Below, piece by piece: positions 43,303 through 55,300 of a stretch of 64,000 bases of DNA. Position 1 is the stretch's first letter, and each line of letters opens with the position of its first letter. The DNA comes from Hyalella azteca (lineage: Eukaryota > Arthropoda > Malacostraca > Amphipoda > Hyalellidae), in contig NW_025940654.1 of NCBI RefSeq assembly GCF_000764305.2, positions 8,898 to 72,897 on the forward strand. Reading direction: 5' to 3'. A program made the position numbers and the translations under genes. The notes beneath the pieces were generated by a model. The model saw only the letters and a list, made by a program, of their open reading frames with translations. It had not been told where the DNA came from and ran no database searches.

Positions 43303-46300
43303 GTAAGCAACAGCAAACAATTGATCTTGTTACTAATTAAGTTGTTTTATTCCTGCACTCAGAGAATTAAGTTAAGGTGTGTCCAAATACCGACGCGTTT
43401 TTTGCTTTTTCCCTGATAAAATTTAGGTACAGCCTAGGCTTCTGTCAAAGAGTCGCTACAATCGGCTTAAAGCTTTTCTGGGTCTGATTGGCCACTCGGA
43501 CAAATCAACTTCTGGTCAGAATCTCCTTTCCGACTTTTTAGTCGCATGATAGTATGACAAGTGTGACCTGATTTGTACAAGAAGAGTTGACAGAAAGAAT
43601 AACAGGAGTGTGCTGAAAGTATGACAAGTGTTTCATACCGAGTTTCCAGGCAGCCCAGAGGCTTCCCTTTAATACAGAGCCGAAGCGGATATTAGCGGCT
43701 GATTTATGCGCTCCCCGAGTCCTGGGCGGCACCTGATACAGGGAGGCGACTGCATCTAAAATGTCTAAGAGTTCGTTAGGCATCCTCACCCATTAAGTTT
43801 GGCTCAGAAAAAGAGCGTTTCAGTGCTAGAAACTGGATCTCTATTTAGACAATATGATTCAAGCATTTTTCTGTGTTTGTATCTATGATAAATTAAGCCG
43901 AAAAAAATTAAAGAAACGAATTAGACTTTATTGAAATTTCGATGCAATTCTTGCTCTTCTATATGTAATCTTGACCCACTTTGGTCCACTAAACTGGGTA
44001 TCAGTGCTAAGTTCGCGCTTTGTCTGTGCTGAGAGTAGGAAAGTGTGTCACTAGTTGGACAAAATGATCCATTTATTTTTATGTTTAAGTTGACCTGAGT
44101 TGTTCTTAATTTATTATATTTTTCCTAATTATTTTCTGACTGTAACCTAACCCATTCTTTCTAAGTACCCATGTCTCTGGTCGAGAGTGTATAATATTTG
44201 GACCTTATGGCCAATTAATTTAATAAAGTAATAATGACCAAAATTCGTGTTTGATTAATTAATTAAATAATTAATAAAACGTAACGTAATTACGTGTAAC
44301 GTGATTAATAAAAGGTATAAATAATTATTAATATAAATAAAATTTTTTTAGTCAATTAAAGTAAATGATTATAATAATAAAAACTAATAATTATTAGGTA
44401 ATAAATAATTATTAATAATTAACAAACAATCAATAACTATTATTTTATTTTAACATTTTCTTTGATTATTTATTAAATAATAATTATTTTTTATTTAATT
44501 AGTTGATTATTAAAATAAGATTTTGTTATTAATTTCAATTAATGTATAAAAAGTAAAAAAATAATATTTAATTATTTCTATTTATTTAATCAATAAGTTC
44601 TTTAAGTAACTAATTAAATAATCAACTAATTAATTAATTAAATAATTAAACATTTTTCGCATTAATCCGGCAGTGCCCATGTCTCTCGTCGGGAACCTGT
44701 TCGTCTCTGACTTCGTCACGCCGTCTCTGGGCTTCACGTGCACGTCAGAGACCGACGACTGGTGGGACGACTATGATGACTATGATGACTATGATGACTA
44801 TGGCGACTATGGTGACTATAGTGGCGACTATGGTGACTATGAGTTCGAGGATCTGGCAATCAACGATAGCGATTCTTCGCACTACACGACACCTAAAGTG
44901 CAGAGGTAAATGGATACACTCAAAGATTTACCCCAACAAAATTTAGAGTCGCCCCAGCTTCAGGGCCTATACTTTCTAAAAACGTTAAGAGATCGTAAGT
45001 TCATCAGCCAATCATTGACGGCCTTTCAAGCAAAATCCACCAATCATAGACAAGAAAATAGAGCGTAAGTACTTACGTTCACTTAGCAAGTTTTTTTAAG
45101 TATGGCCCCTGGTACCTAATCCAAATCAGAAGCTGCCGCGTCTGTAAATTTTCATTGGGTATGTGGGATTTTTTGACCAAATAGCGATTCACTTCTTACC
45201 CTTGAATGAGTCATACATTTTGGCACTGAAAAATTTGGGCGTATCAGTGCTGCGTTCATGAAGTGTGTCACTATTTGGACGAATTGACCCATTTCTTTTC
45301 TCAGGGTGTGAAGACTTATATATGTGAATATTACGAATTCGCAACTCCGGCAGCCAATCACAGACGAGAAATCGCACGCTACGTGTACTTAGGCTGCTAC
45401 GTGTACATTAGGCCGCTACGTGTACTTAAGTAGGCCGCTACGTGTACTTAGGCCGCTACGTGTTCTTAGGCGGCTACGTGTACATTAGGCCGCTACGTGT
45501 ACTTAAAGTAGGCCGCTACGTCTAAACCATGCAGCCAAATAATTTTAGCTCTAAAACATGAATATCTCGTATATATAAAAATTATCAATGATTTATCGCT
45601 ATAATTTTTATTATTTGAAATTGTTATTTATAAAAAAAATTAAAAATGTATAATTTTTACAAATTAATAATGATTTATTGCTGTAAGTAAGTTTGTTAGC
45701 AGGAATAACTTCACGGGGCGCAAGCTGCTGGACGTCGCACCCTATGACCCCGACCTTGTTGCTACCCCCACCACCCCGCCCCCCCGCCCCGACCCCCACG
45801 GGGAGCTACAACACGAGGTGGAGGACTACAGGTAAGAATGATTATAATTATACAAATAAATAAAAGATATAACTCAGTACTCACTGCAGTGAGTGACAGA
45901 GAGCGCATTTTCTCGTCGACGAAAACTTGAGGTCACGGACAGACGGACAAACGGACATGGCGAGCGCGATAGTGCATTTTTTCCATAAATGAGAAAACGC
46001 GCTGAAAAGGGTTAATATAATATTGTATATTAAATTAATATTTTTATTTATACATTGAAATTCATTTTTTATTTAATTAATATATGTATTTATACATTAA
46101 AATTAAAATTTTAATTAATTAATATTTATATTTATACATTTAAATTATTATTTTACATTGTCTACATGTATAACAACTAACCCAACGGTATCATTAAACC
46201 TACCCACACTCGTGGCAATGAGTGGTGGATTGTCCAAATTTTGATGCACCTTATCCCAGTGAAAATTTACAGACGTGTCAGCTTCTGATTTGAAGTACCA

Positions 46301-49300
46301 GAAGCCGGGGCGACTCTAAATTTTGTTAGGAATATGCCCGCTTGGGTAACTTTTCACCGCTGGGCTAATAAAACAGTCAGAAAAATTGTGTCTGACTCTA
46401 CCATGTTATTTTATGATATAATGTTCATTTTGTACATTTACCATAATTTGTGTAATATCTAAACCCGGAATCCCCTCCCACTGTGTGATATCTACACCCC
46501 CCCCCCCTCTTACCAGGGAGAACTGCAGGGAGGCCCCCCGCGCGTCGCTGGGGGTGGGGGGCGTGACGGTGCAGGAGGGGGCGGCCTGCAGGAGCTTCGA
46601 GTTCCTGCCCTCCGTGTACGGCTGGACCGCCACCGAGGAGGTGGGGGAGGTCTCCTTGGGGAGGGAGGGGTGGGGTAAAAAGGGGAATTAGAGGGGAAGG
46701 CCCTAACAAAATTCGGGGTATGCTTCAGCCTCCGCCCCAGAGTTGCTATGTTCGCGTAAGAGTTATTCTGGGTCAGTTGGCCAACTGATCGCAATCAGCG
46801 ACTAGTCAGAACCTGCTGGCCGACTTTATGGTCTCCTGAGAGTAGGGCAAGAGTTGGCAGAATAAGTACCAGGCGCTTGTAGCTGTCTGATTCGGGGACC
46901 GGAATGTAGACCGAAAAGCGGACATAGAGAAGCTGGTGGACTATGCTCCCCGAGTCCTAGGCGTTCCTTAATCCAGAGCCGTTCTCGGCTTTAAATTTTC
47001 TTAGGGGAGAGCATAGACAAGTGCGTCATGCCGAGCTTGCAAGCTGCTCAAATAGGCTGTACTTTAAGTCCGGCCGCAGCAGACATGAGCGGCTGATTTA
47101 CGCGCTCCCCGAGTCCTGGGCGGCACCTGAGTCAGAGTCTGGCCAGCATCTAAATATGGATACGATTTGGGGACTCCTAATTCTGATAAATTCAATCGAA
47201 TTAAAATTAGTGTCCTAAAATGAAATGAATGATATTCTAAGTAAAATAATTTAATTACAATTATTCATATTAACTAAAGACATATATCAATAAATTGTTC
47301 AGTATTCGCTGGTGTGCGGACGGGCGTGGCTACGCGCGGTTTTCCAGACGCTCTTCACCGTCGGCTGCGTCCTTGGGGCGGCCATCGGGGGGGTGCTCTC
47401 CGACAGGTGGGGGGGAGTGGGTTTGTTGAGATGATGATGGGGGATGATGATGGGGATGGGGTAAGTGGAAGGGGGTATGCGGGGTAATAAAGAGGGTATG
47501 CGGACAATATACTATAATATAATATAATATAATATAATATAATATATCATATTATAGTAAAACAATATAATATAAACCTGCGCCCCCGCAGACACGGCCG
47601 GCAGCGCACAGTCTGCTGGGGCAGCGCCCTCGCCTGCGTGGTGTCCCTGGCGGGGGCCGCCGCCCCCTCGCTGGAGTTGCTGCTGCTGTGTCGACTACTG
47701 CTGGGGATCACGGTCTTCATCGCCGTCAACCCCCTCACTACACTGGGTGTGTGGTGTGTGGTGTGTGTTGTGTGGTGGGTGTGGTGTGTGGCAGGTGTGG
47801 TGTGTGGTGTGTGGTGGGTGTGAGGCAAAGTGGGACTGATAATGCCAATCCACTAATGAGGTCTGAGAGACAGACCTCGAAATTACCGACCAGATACCTT
47901 GACCTCACAGGCCATTAACCCTCTATATACCGCCTAATATGAGTAACCGGAGCAATATTGTCACAGGTCTACTTCTCCAAAAGGATACGTTCTAGTGAGC
48001 GCAAAATGACTTGCACTGATGGTTGCCGCCACGTACAACAACTTTAAAATGTTCTCTGTTGCGTACAAACGTCCTCAGGTTGCTACACTCAATAGTTTAC
48101 GTATAATTTAAGTTGAAAGTTTAGTTACCGGAGAGTCATATACGGCGGTAGAGGATTAAGGCGTTTGAGAAAGAAGTGGTCAGGAGGCTTTATCAGTATA
48201 CGGAAGATGCTGAACTATACAATTGTACAGTTCCGTACCACCAACGCTTGTACGCTTCCGTACGCTTTGTCCGTACCACCAACGCTTTATACTATATAAA
48301 GGAGGGAGCTGGTGCAGACGTGGTACACATTGACTTTGCGCGAAAGCGTTTGACAAAGTCGATCATCCCTATCAAAATTTTGAGTTGGTGGTGACTCTAA
48401 ATTAGTAACCGCCTAGGACTCGGACCGAACTTAAATCAGCTCCTCTATGTCCGCCTTTTTATCTACATTTATCTACATTCCTACAAGCGCCTGGTCCTTA
48501 TTCTGTCAACTCTTGCCCTACTCTCAGGAGACCATAAAGTCGGCAAGGAGGTTCTGACTAGTCGCTGATTGCGATCAGTTGGCCAACTGACCCAGAATAA
48601 CTCTTACGCGAACATGGCAACTTTGGGGCGGAGGCTGACGCATACCCCGAATTTTGTTAGGGATGGGATGTTCTTCAGAAAGCTAAGACTATCGGAGGTG
48701 GGAGGTAGATTATTAGGTTTGATCCACAACTTCTCTACACACAGGGTACAAGCTGTCGCAATTGGAGACTCAAAATCGAGTTAAGCGAGGGTGAGAAACG
48801 TAGTGCCACAGAGCTCGATGCTTGCATGGTCCGATCCTCTTCCGCATCCACATCGCTGACATTGACTCGTATTTTACTAGCGCATCTATATTATCATTTG
48901 ATACAATACAAGAGTGCGGAATCCGATAACAGACAACCTGGCCTGCGAGAGGTTACAGCTAGGAACACCTGTCGATAAACTACGATTATGCCCTAGGGAA
49001 TAATATGCAATTCAACGGCACCAAGTTCGAAGTAATCAGATACAGCACTGGGATGCTGCACCGCTACTTGGAATCGGGCGGCATGCACAGTAATCGAAGT
49101 GAAGCGGATTGTTTAAAACCTCGGAGTGTTAATGAGTGCTGAAGCCACGTTCGATGACCACATTGCGGAAATAGTTGCGAAAGGCAGACAACGGATTGAA
49201 TAGACCTGGCGAACAATTAGAACAAGAAAAGAGGAGCCAAAGATTACACTTTTCGGAGATCTCATGTTTCCCATTCTGGAGTTTTGTTGTCAGCTTTGGG

Positions 49301-52300
49301 CGCCACTCAAAGCAGGTGCGTTGCAGCAATTTGAGGCAGGTCAACAGACTTTCACGTCCAAGATCAGCGGGATAAGGGACCTGCGCTGCTGTGACGGGCT
49401 GGAGCATCTGGGTCTGTACTCACTGGAGAAAAGAAGGGAGAGGTGTATCATTCTGTACACTTTGAAATTTGAACACTCTATACTTAGAAAGTATAACATT
49501 CACAATAGTGACATCACAATGAAAGGAGGAGTAAACTCTGCAGGGTACCCCCATTAGACAACCTACTTGCGGCCAGAATTCAGATTCTTTGGGAAGTATC
49601 TCTTCCCGTGGCAAGACCGTGGCTGTTCAACGCTTTGCCGCAGAAGCTGAGAGGAGGGGTCTTCACCCTTAAGACATTCAAGAGACGACTGGATGCGTAT
49701 ATGAGTAAGATCCCGCATTGTCCAATTACGGGCCAAAACCCTCAGCAAGTGACAAGCAACAGCATCTTGAAAGTCAACAGTCACGTTAAGAGTTGTCTCC
49801 CGGCCCTCGCATGCCAGAAAGTCCCAAACTTGACATAAAGACCCAAGGTGGTGTGTGGTGTCTGCTCTGCCGCCTCCTGCTGTGGGTAGCGGTCTTCATC
49901 GCCGTGAATACTGAGTCTTTGGCACACACCTGTGTGACTGTATAGGTGTGGGTGTGTTCCGATTATAACCCTCTGAATATACTGGATGTGTGTAGACGTC
50001 AATCCACCGACGAATCAGCCTGTGTCTCCCCTGGGTGTGCAGTATAAATTCTGCCATTTCTTGCGATATTGTGCACAATGAGAAATTAAAAATAATATAC
50101 TAATTAATTATCTCGGCAGCACTGGAGGTGTGCCCGGCATCCCACCGCCACCTGTACGGCCCCATCGAGAGCCTCCCCTACGCCGCCATGTTGCCCCTAC
50201 TGGCCGCTGCTGCTTACTTCTGCAGGAACTGGCGCCTCCTGCAGCTCTGCATGGCCCTGCCCCTCCTGCTCGCCCTCCTGCTCTCCTGCCCGCTGTAAGC
50301 CCTCCTGCCCGCTGTATGCCTCCCTCCCCTCCTGCCCGCTGTAAGCCCTCCTGCTCGCCCTCCTGCTCTCCTGCCCGCTGTAAGCCCTAATGCCCGCTGT
50401 AAGTCCTCCTGCTCGCTGTAAGCCCTCCTGCTCTCCTGCCTGCTGTAAGCCCTCCTGCCCTCCTGCCCGCTGTAAGTCCTCCTGCCCTCCTGCCCGCTGT
50501 AAGCCCTCCTGCCCTCCTGCCCGCTGTAAGTCCTCCTGCTCTCCTGCCCGCTGTAAGCCCTCCTGCTCTCCTGCCCGCTGTGAGCCCTCCTGCCCGCTGT
50601 AAGCCCTCCTGCCTGCTGTAAGCCCTCCTTGTAAGCCCTCCTGCTCTCCTGCCCGCTGTAAGCCCTCCTGCTCTCCTGCCCGCTGTAAGCCCTCATGCCC
50701 ACTGTAAGTCCTCGTAGTCTCCTGCTCGCTGTAAGTCCTCCTGCTTCTTTGCCTGCTATAAGTCCTCCTGCTCTTCCTACTGTCCGATGGTCAATTCTGT
50801 TCCATCCTACTCCTACTTATGCTTCCCTTAAACAAAAATGAAAAAAGAACAATTCGTAGGAACAATCGCTGTATGAACTCTTCAAATTTTTCTCTTCAAT
50901 TTCTATACATTAAAAATTGAATAAATAAATGAATCCCCTCGGGGGCGGCAGGGTCATGGACGAGTCCCCTCGCTGGCTGCTCCTGAGGGGGCGTCTCATG
51001 GACGCCGAGAGGGTCATACGGGGGGCGGCGGCCGCCCACGGCACCCAGCACCAGCTGCCAGCTGGGCTGCACCAGCTGCTGGACGCTGTGTACAAGGTAT
51101 AGGCTGCACCAGCTGGTGGACGCTGGTGGGTCATCCTGACACACTTGTCCCGGCAAAAGGGCGAATCAGTGCTACGTCCGCTCTCTGTTCTTGGTGTGGG
51201 TAAAAAAGTTTGTCATAATTAGGACAATGTTCCATTTATTTTACAACACTTCTCTTTACTTTCACTTCTTGTCTGTCTGCTACAAAACGTATAATCAATA
51301 TTCAACACGCTTCTACCTGTCCAATCGATCGGAAATTTGGCACCCTTGCGTAAAGTCGAAGACAATGCATGAATCGATTGACACAATAAAAAATTTTAGG
51401 AATAAAAAAATTTAAAATTAGAAATTTGAATTTTTGTTTTAAATATTTAAAAATAAAATAAGAAATTAATTGTACATGTGTAGCATCGGAGACACTGGCC
51501 TCTTTATAAATGTTGTCTTTAATATATAATTTTTAAACGCATATTATGTATTACTGACTGAGCCCCTCCCCCTCCCCCACCCCAGCGGACGCTGAGGTCA
51601 CAGGGTCCATCGTCCGCCTCCCTAAGGACGCACCTGGTGTCGCTGGTGTCCACCAAGGAGATGCTGACCATCACGGCGGTCACGGCTGCCATGTGGCTTA
51701 TGGAAGGAGCGCTTTACATCAGCCTCCCTCTGAAGGCTCCTGAGTACAGGTGGGGCTGGTGGCCATCGGTGGCCATCTGGAGGTAGTCGAGAAGGCTGAT
51801 GGCCATCTGGTGACCATCTGTTGGTGATGCAGATTGTCGGATTCTATTTGGCCATCTGGCGACCGCCTGGCATGGCGACCAATCACTGCCTGAGTGCTAT
51901 AAAATGTCCATATTTTGACATAAAACATAGATATAGAATGCGATACATAATAATCATAATTTATATCATAAATAGTAACCATAATAACATAATTTCATTA
52001 AAACCTCGAACAAAGCTTATTTTTTAATTGATCACTCATGGCAATGTGCGATACTCTGTCCAAATAGCGATACTTTTTTGTCTTCATTCGGGTCATCCTG
52101 ACCCAGTTTGGTCCGCGGTGTATATCAGTGCAGGACACACGTGCAGGAAGTGTGTCACTCAATGGTCAGTATGACTCATTCATACAATTGAGTGATATTT
52201 TCTAAGCTCATTACAAATTTTCTGATGAATCGAAGTATTTCGATATACAGTGTCATCAATATTTAGCGTTACAACTTTGAGTGGTTAGAACTATGAAATG

Positions 52301-55300
52301 AAAAACAATTGTGAATGTTTGAAAATGTATTTATGTAGGCAGAGGTTCAGGGATACAATTCCCTCGATTTCATTCAAAATGTCCACCATCTGCATCAATA
52401 ACGAGTTGTAGACGCTTAGAGAAAGCCTTACATGAGTCACGAATAACACTCGATCTGCGGGATTTTGGCCCACTCCTTCAGCAGTTTGACCTCTAGGGCG
52501 TCCAAACTGCTATGGTGAACGGTCGAGACCTTGCTCTCAAGGTATGACCAGATCCCAAAAAGATCCCAAAATCCAGAGGATTCAGATCGGGTGACGATGA
52601 TGGCCATTCATCTTTGGTAATGAAGTGGGGAACATTCTCGGACAGCCACTCCTGAGTCGATTTGGCCCCATGGGATGGTGGAGTCCTGCTGGAACGACCA
52701 GGGGCATCATAAATAAATACCATAACCTCCGGGCCAGGTCCCCGTTCCTGTACCTGGGCCTGCTGGGCCTCCTGGAGATGCCTGGGGCGCTGCTGGTGGC
52801 CCCGCTGGGCCGTCGCCTGGGCCGCCGCAGCGCCTGCGCCGTCCTCGCCTGCGTCTGCACCGCCGCCATGCTGGGCCTCGGCCTCCTACGCCTCCACCAG
52901 TACCCTAACGGTGGGTCATGGTGACACACTTGTGCCTTGGCGGTGGGTCATGGTGACACACTTGTGCCTTGGCGGTGGGTCATAGTGACACACTTGTGCC
53001 CTGACGGTGGGCCAGCTGACCATTCATTAATAATATATATAGTACATTTAATTCCTGTATATTATATGCATTTTATAATGTTACTCGTGTAGAGTTTTCC
53101 AATACCCGCGTATATATAACGTTTCACAGCGCAGTTGCCATGTATATCGTTCATCACTACACAATAGACATGTAGTATATTATTTTTAAAACACAATTAT
53201 CTAGTGTATCACTACGCAATTTTGTGGCATGTTTCACACATCACAATTATCTTGTGTATAACTCATATCAAAATTCGGGGACCGCCTAGGCTTCGGCCGA
53301 ATAGTCGCTACACTCGGCGCCAAGCTATTCTGGACTTGCTTGGCCATCCGATCGAAATCAGCTTCTGGTCAAAATCTCATCTCCGATTTCATAGTCGCCT
53401 GAGAGTATGACAAGGGTTGGCCCTGCCGAGTCATACCGAGATAGCACGCTGCCCAGAGGCTACCCTCTAAACCCAGAGCTGAAGCGGACATGAGCGGCTG
53501 ATTTATGTGCTCCCCTAGTCCTGGGCGGCACCTGATGCAGATCCGCTCCCACCTTAAAATTGTGTTAACGACTACACACGTGTGCCATATTTCACACAAT
53601 TGTATGTATGTTGCCACACAGACGGGGTGCTAATGCTGCTGTCCGTGATGGCGTACACATCGCTCGTTGGAGTCTCGCAGGTTCGACTTTTTTGTTGTAT
53701 TGTATTTTTGTAAAATTAATCTATATCATATGAGTGTTCTATAAATTATTGTTGTAATATTGAGTAGTGTTATATTTTTGTTATTTCATAATCGTTAATA
53801 TACGTAACTTCTAACTTGTATGAATAATATTGACCAATTTATCTTTTTTTCAATCAATATTATGATGATTTGAATCATTAAAATGTGAATCAAACAAAAT
53901 TTTAAAGCAATGGAAAGGAAAACAAAAACTACTACATTTCTGTTAAAAACGTTTTCTATTTTTGGGGAGTGGATTTGAAAAGTGCCACAATTCCCTAAAT
54001 ATAATTTGTGCAGTTGATAGTATCGTAAAGGAAGATTCGCACGTAAATGCAGTTTTACCCAAGATGTCACGATGTCCTTTTACCCCAGATAGTGACGATG
54101 TCATGTGACCCCAGATAGTGACGATGCCATTTTACCCCAGATGTTGACGATAACATTTTACCCCAGATGTTGACGATGACATTTTACCCCAGATGTTGAC
54201 GATAACATTTTACCCCAGATGTTAACGATGACATTTTTCCACAGATGTTGACGATAACATTTTACCCAGACAGTGACGATGCCATTTTACCTCGGACATT
54301 GACGATGCCATTTTACCCCAGACAGTGACAATGCCCTTTACATCAGACAGTAACGATGACATTTTACCCCAGATGGTGGCAATACTGACATCAGAACTAT
54401 ACCCCACATCGGTGCGGGCTCTGGGGTCGTCGGTTGGGTACCTGGCCAACTGCGTGGGCAACTGCCTGCCCCCCTTCCTGGACGTCCTCCTGGTGAGCAC
54501 CTAATGTCGTTCATTTCTCAACAAGTGTCACTTTTAGACAATTTAGCTTTGCGTTTCATTGATTAAAAGAAACAATTTCATTTATTAGGCACTGTAGCGC
54601 AGTGGTTAGCGCTAAAGAAAAGCAAGTTAATAGTCTTTTCCGGTGTCATTGGTGGGCGGCGCTCAGTAGATGTCAAATGTGGTGCATCAGAGTTACCATA
54701 GGCGGTGTCCAAAATGAAATCTAGGTACATGTTATTTTGAATTTTAGGTCTCGAGGCAATATTATTATATTTCTTGAAAATACTGTCGTTATATTTCTCG
54801 AAAATACTGGAAATGTTGCAATACTATCTAGTCCTGCAATCGAGCCTAAATATAACGCTCCTTGCAGCCTGTTTGTTCAATTGAACGTACATGATTTACC
54901 GAAAAAATAGTTTGAATTCCTCAGGATTTGATTTTAATGAAAAGTTGGTTCCATTAACCTTAGTCCACTGAATTACCTAGCACCGTTTAAAATAAATTTC
55001 CGGGTGTTAGGTGCATTTGTATTTCCTCCCTATTGGTTCCATTTGTCTCATAACCCTCTCCCCCCTGTCACCCAGCCGGCGTGGGAGAGCTACGTCTCGC
55101 TATTGGTTCTATTTATACCACAATTCCCCCATGTCCCTCAACCAGTGGGGGAGAGCTACGTCTCGCTATTGGTTCTATTTATACCATAATTCCCCCTGTC
55201 CCCCAGCCGGCGGGGGGAGAGCTACGTCTCGCTATTGGTTCTATTTGTACTATAATTCCCCATGTCCCCCAGCCGGCGGGGGAGAGCTACGTCTCGCTAT

